From contig JAEDEK010000123.1 of the NCBI GenBank assembly GCA_016293365.1, positions 1-5,697 on the forward strand: a stretch of 5,697 nt of DNA, in the 5' to 3' direction. This stretch comes from Bulleidia sp. GTDB taxonomy: Bacteria; Bacillota_I; Bacilli_A; Erysipelotrichales; Erysipelotrichaceae. A model generated the notes under the pieces. That model searched no databases. It was not told the DNA's origin and was given only the letters and a program-made list of their open reading frames with translations. Within the stretch, counting starts at the first letter, position 1. Each line of letters begins with the position of its first letter. Made by a program: the position numbers and the translations under genes. Below, in pieces: positions 4,362-5,697 of the stretch.

Positions 4362-5697
4362 AAACACTGCAGGAAGATTCACTTGCCCTGTGTATTCTGC
4401 TGATTCTGTTCAGTATCGGAAAGGATACCGTACCGATCATCAGCGGTGTTATGGTATGTATCATATGGCTCAGACGACACAAAAACAGGAGTATCTTTGC
4501 TGTTGTGGGGCTGCTTGTCATTCTTGCCTGTCCCCGCTGGTCGCAGAAGATGCCCTCTTTTAGGCAGGGCAGGGTAGTTTTCGTAACATCTTCGTCAGCC
4601 ATCATTGAAAACGGAAGATACAGATGTGTGATCTATCCGGATGAAATGCCTGTCATTGATCAGGTCTATTCCTTTGAACCATCCTTTGAACCTGTACAGG
4701 AATCATCTCACTTCTTTACTTCTTCCTATTCTTCCTATCTGAAGCACCAGGGTGTTTTCTGGCAGATTACGGATCATCATCCCATCCTGAAAACAGAACG
4801 AAGCACATTTCGCAGTTTCCTGTTTACAATGATTCAGAAAAGGGATCCTCAGGAAAGGTCGATTCTGCTGCGTACGGTATTGAATATCTCAGATGCGGAT
4901 CTGCCATATTCATGGCTGCATCAGTATGGTTTTTCCTTTGGCGGGATTGTTCTTGTGGCAGATGGTTTACTCAGATACATCCTGGATGAAAAGAAAAGGA
5001 AGTGGATTCGGATTGTTCTGAGTTTGTTTCTGTATTTCAGTTTTGGATGTCCCATCATTGTCCTGCTGTATCTGAGCAGGGATAGCCTTTCCGTTTTCAC
5101 GCAGGATCGGTATACAGGGTGTGGATGGAGTCTGATTGTACCACTGCTGATCAATCCGGATGCGGTATTTTCATTTGCCTATATCATTACGGCAGGATGG
5201 CGGATCTGCACACTGACATGCAGAAAGGGGACATGGTGGCCCATAACGATAACGACATTGATGCAGTCTTTGAGCAGCGGAATCAGTTATCCGCTGATCA
5301 ATCTTCTGTACCGCGGTATCATGATCATCACAGGGATCTGCTGGTATGCAGGTCTGTTTCATCTGATCTATGGTATTCCACTTTTTATACCATTTTATCA
5401 AGGGATGCAGATCTGTATGAACTGGCTGCAGATAATTCATCTGCAAGGTTCGATCAAAGGGGCAGGCATATTCTTTTTTGTCGGATTTCTTTGGACAATG
5501 CGGAAAATGGAACATCTGGATCGTGTTGTGCTGATCAGTTATGCCGTATTCTGTATGATGGGTCTGTTTCATCCATTTATGGAAATCAGCTTCATCAACG
5601 TCGGACAGGGAGATTCCATCCTGATCCGTGGCCCGTTTGCCTCATCAAACATCCTTGTGGATACCGGGAAACCTTCTTCCTGGAAAACCGTGGATAC
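4358..5697 (+). CDS. comEC: ComEC/Rec2 family DNA-uptake channel protein, 5' part (runs off the window)
   Basis: ComEC is the multi-spanning membrane channel that carries single-stranded DNA into the cytoplasm during transformation. The frame from ATG 4358 stays open for 446 codons to the window edge. Visible parts are N-terminal membrane spans near residues 9-37 and 44-59; an OB-fold/DUF4131-like extracellular part at about 66-145, including the SSYLKHQGVFWQI segment that matches the family's 'YL...GI' region; a hydrophobic competence domain at about 150-405 with LLINPDAVFSFAYIITAGW at 263-281; and the start of the metallo-beta-lactamase-like domain, EISFINVGQGDSILIRG at 409-425 followed by LVDTG at 433-437. 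The last part is diagnostic. The usual H-x4-S-G-L-H motif of the competence domain is altered: His188 and Ser193 align but the following GLH reads FGG. The start overlaps comEA by ATGA, so translation is coupled. The metal-binding HxHxDH motif would lie outside the window. Confidence 0.9.
   Translation, partial: MKTLQEDSLALCILLILFSIGKDTVPIISGVMVCIIWLRRHKNRSIFAVVGLLVILACPRWSQKMPSFRQGRVVFVTSSSAIIENGRYRCVIYPDEMPVIDQVYSFEPSFEPVQESSHFFTSSYSSYLKHQGVFWQITDHHPILKTERSTFRSFLFTMIQKRDPQERSILLRTVLNISDADLPYSWLHQYGFSFGGIVLVADGLLRYILDEKKRKWIRIVLSLFLYFSFGCPIIVLLYLSRDSLSVFTQDRYTGCGWSLIVPLLINPDAVFSFAYIITAGWRICTLTCRKGTWWPITITTLMQSLSSGISYPLINLLYRGIMIITGICWYAGLFHLIYGIPLFIPFYQGMQICMNWLQIIHLQGSIKGAGIFFFVGFLWTMRKMEHLDRVVLISYAVFCMMGLFHPFMEISFINVGQGDSILIRGPFASSNILVDTGKPSSWKTVD

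Noticed and set aside
4303..4605. Short open frames on both strands at the comEA/comEC junction
   Set aside because: Both are shadows of the comEA end and comEC start; the comEC frame from 4358 is open, ATGA-coupled and carries family features.
4670..4692. Direct repeat of TCCTTTGAACC, 12 nt apart
   Set aside because: Two copies inside the comEC coding frame, giving FEPSFEP; looks like local coding repetition, not a regulatory or mobile repeat.
5171..5572. Antisense open frame opposite comEC
   Set aside because: His/Cys/Pro-rich translation opposite a membrane-protein gene; no family match, no promoter or ribosome site.

Overview
The window is an ordinary, tightly packed piece of chromosome from a low-to-moderate-GC Gram-positive bacterium (Bacillota). 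Protein style and gene order fit a relative of the Erysipelotrichia, but this lineage call is inference because no marker gene is complete enough to settle it. All genes lie on the + strand. No RNA gene, mobile element, CRISPR array or phage signature is visible, and there is no gene-free stretch over 300 bases.

Layout. The extreme 3' end of ruvX (Holliday junction resolvase-like protein) is followed by a small intrinsic terminator. A second transcription unit then starts from a probable extended -10 promoter. It holds an acidic DUF1292 (YrzB-type) protein, an MltG-type endolytic transglycosylase with a very long cytoplasmic leader, a MutT/MutX-like NUDIX hydrolase and uridine kinase (udk). 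These four genes overlap end to start and are very likely translationally coupled. greA (transcript cleavage factor) follows after 35 nt with its own strong Shine-Dalgarno sequence. A near-perfect TGnTATAAT promoter covers the udk stop codon, and a perfect 10-bp hairpin terminator closes the block. A competence unit follows: comEA (DNA receptor) overlapping comEC (DNA-uptake channel), with comEC open to the window's right edge.

How it fits together. The order ruvX - DUF1292 - mltG - ... - udk - greA is the conserved block known from Bacillus subtilis (yrrK-yrzB-yrrL-...-udk-greA). Here the O-methyltransferase and two U32 peptidase genes (yrrMNO) are absent between mltG and udk, and a NUDIX gene sits there instead. 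Functions in the block are mixed housekeeping: recombination, glycan-strand termination during wall synthesis, nucleotide-pool cleaning and salvage, and rescue of stalled RNA polymerase. comEA and comEC together form the late DNA-uptake machinery for natural transformation.

I see no convincing undescribed system. The points most worth a second look are the roughly 240-residue unannotated cytoplasmic region of MltG, the atypical competence-domain motif in ComEC, and the internal greA promoter overlapping the udk stop.
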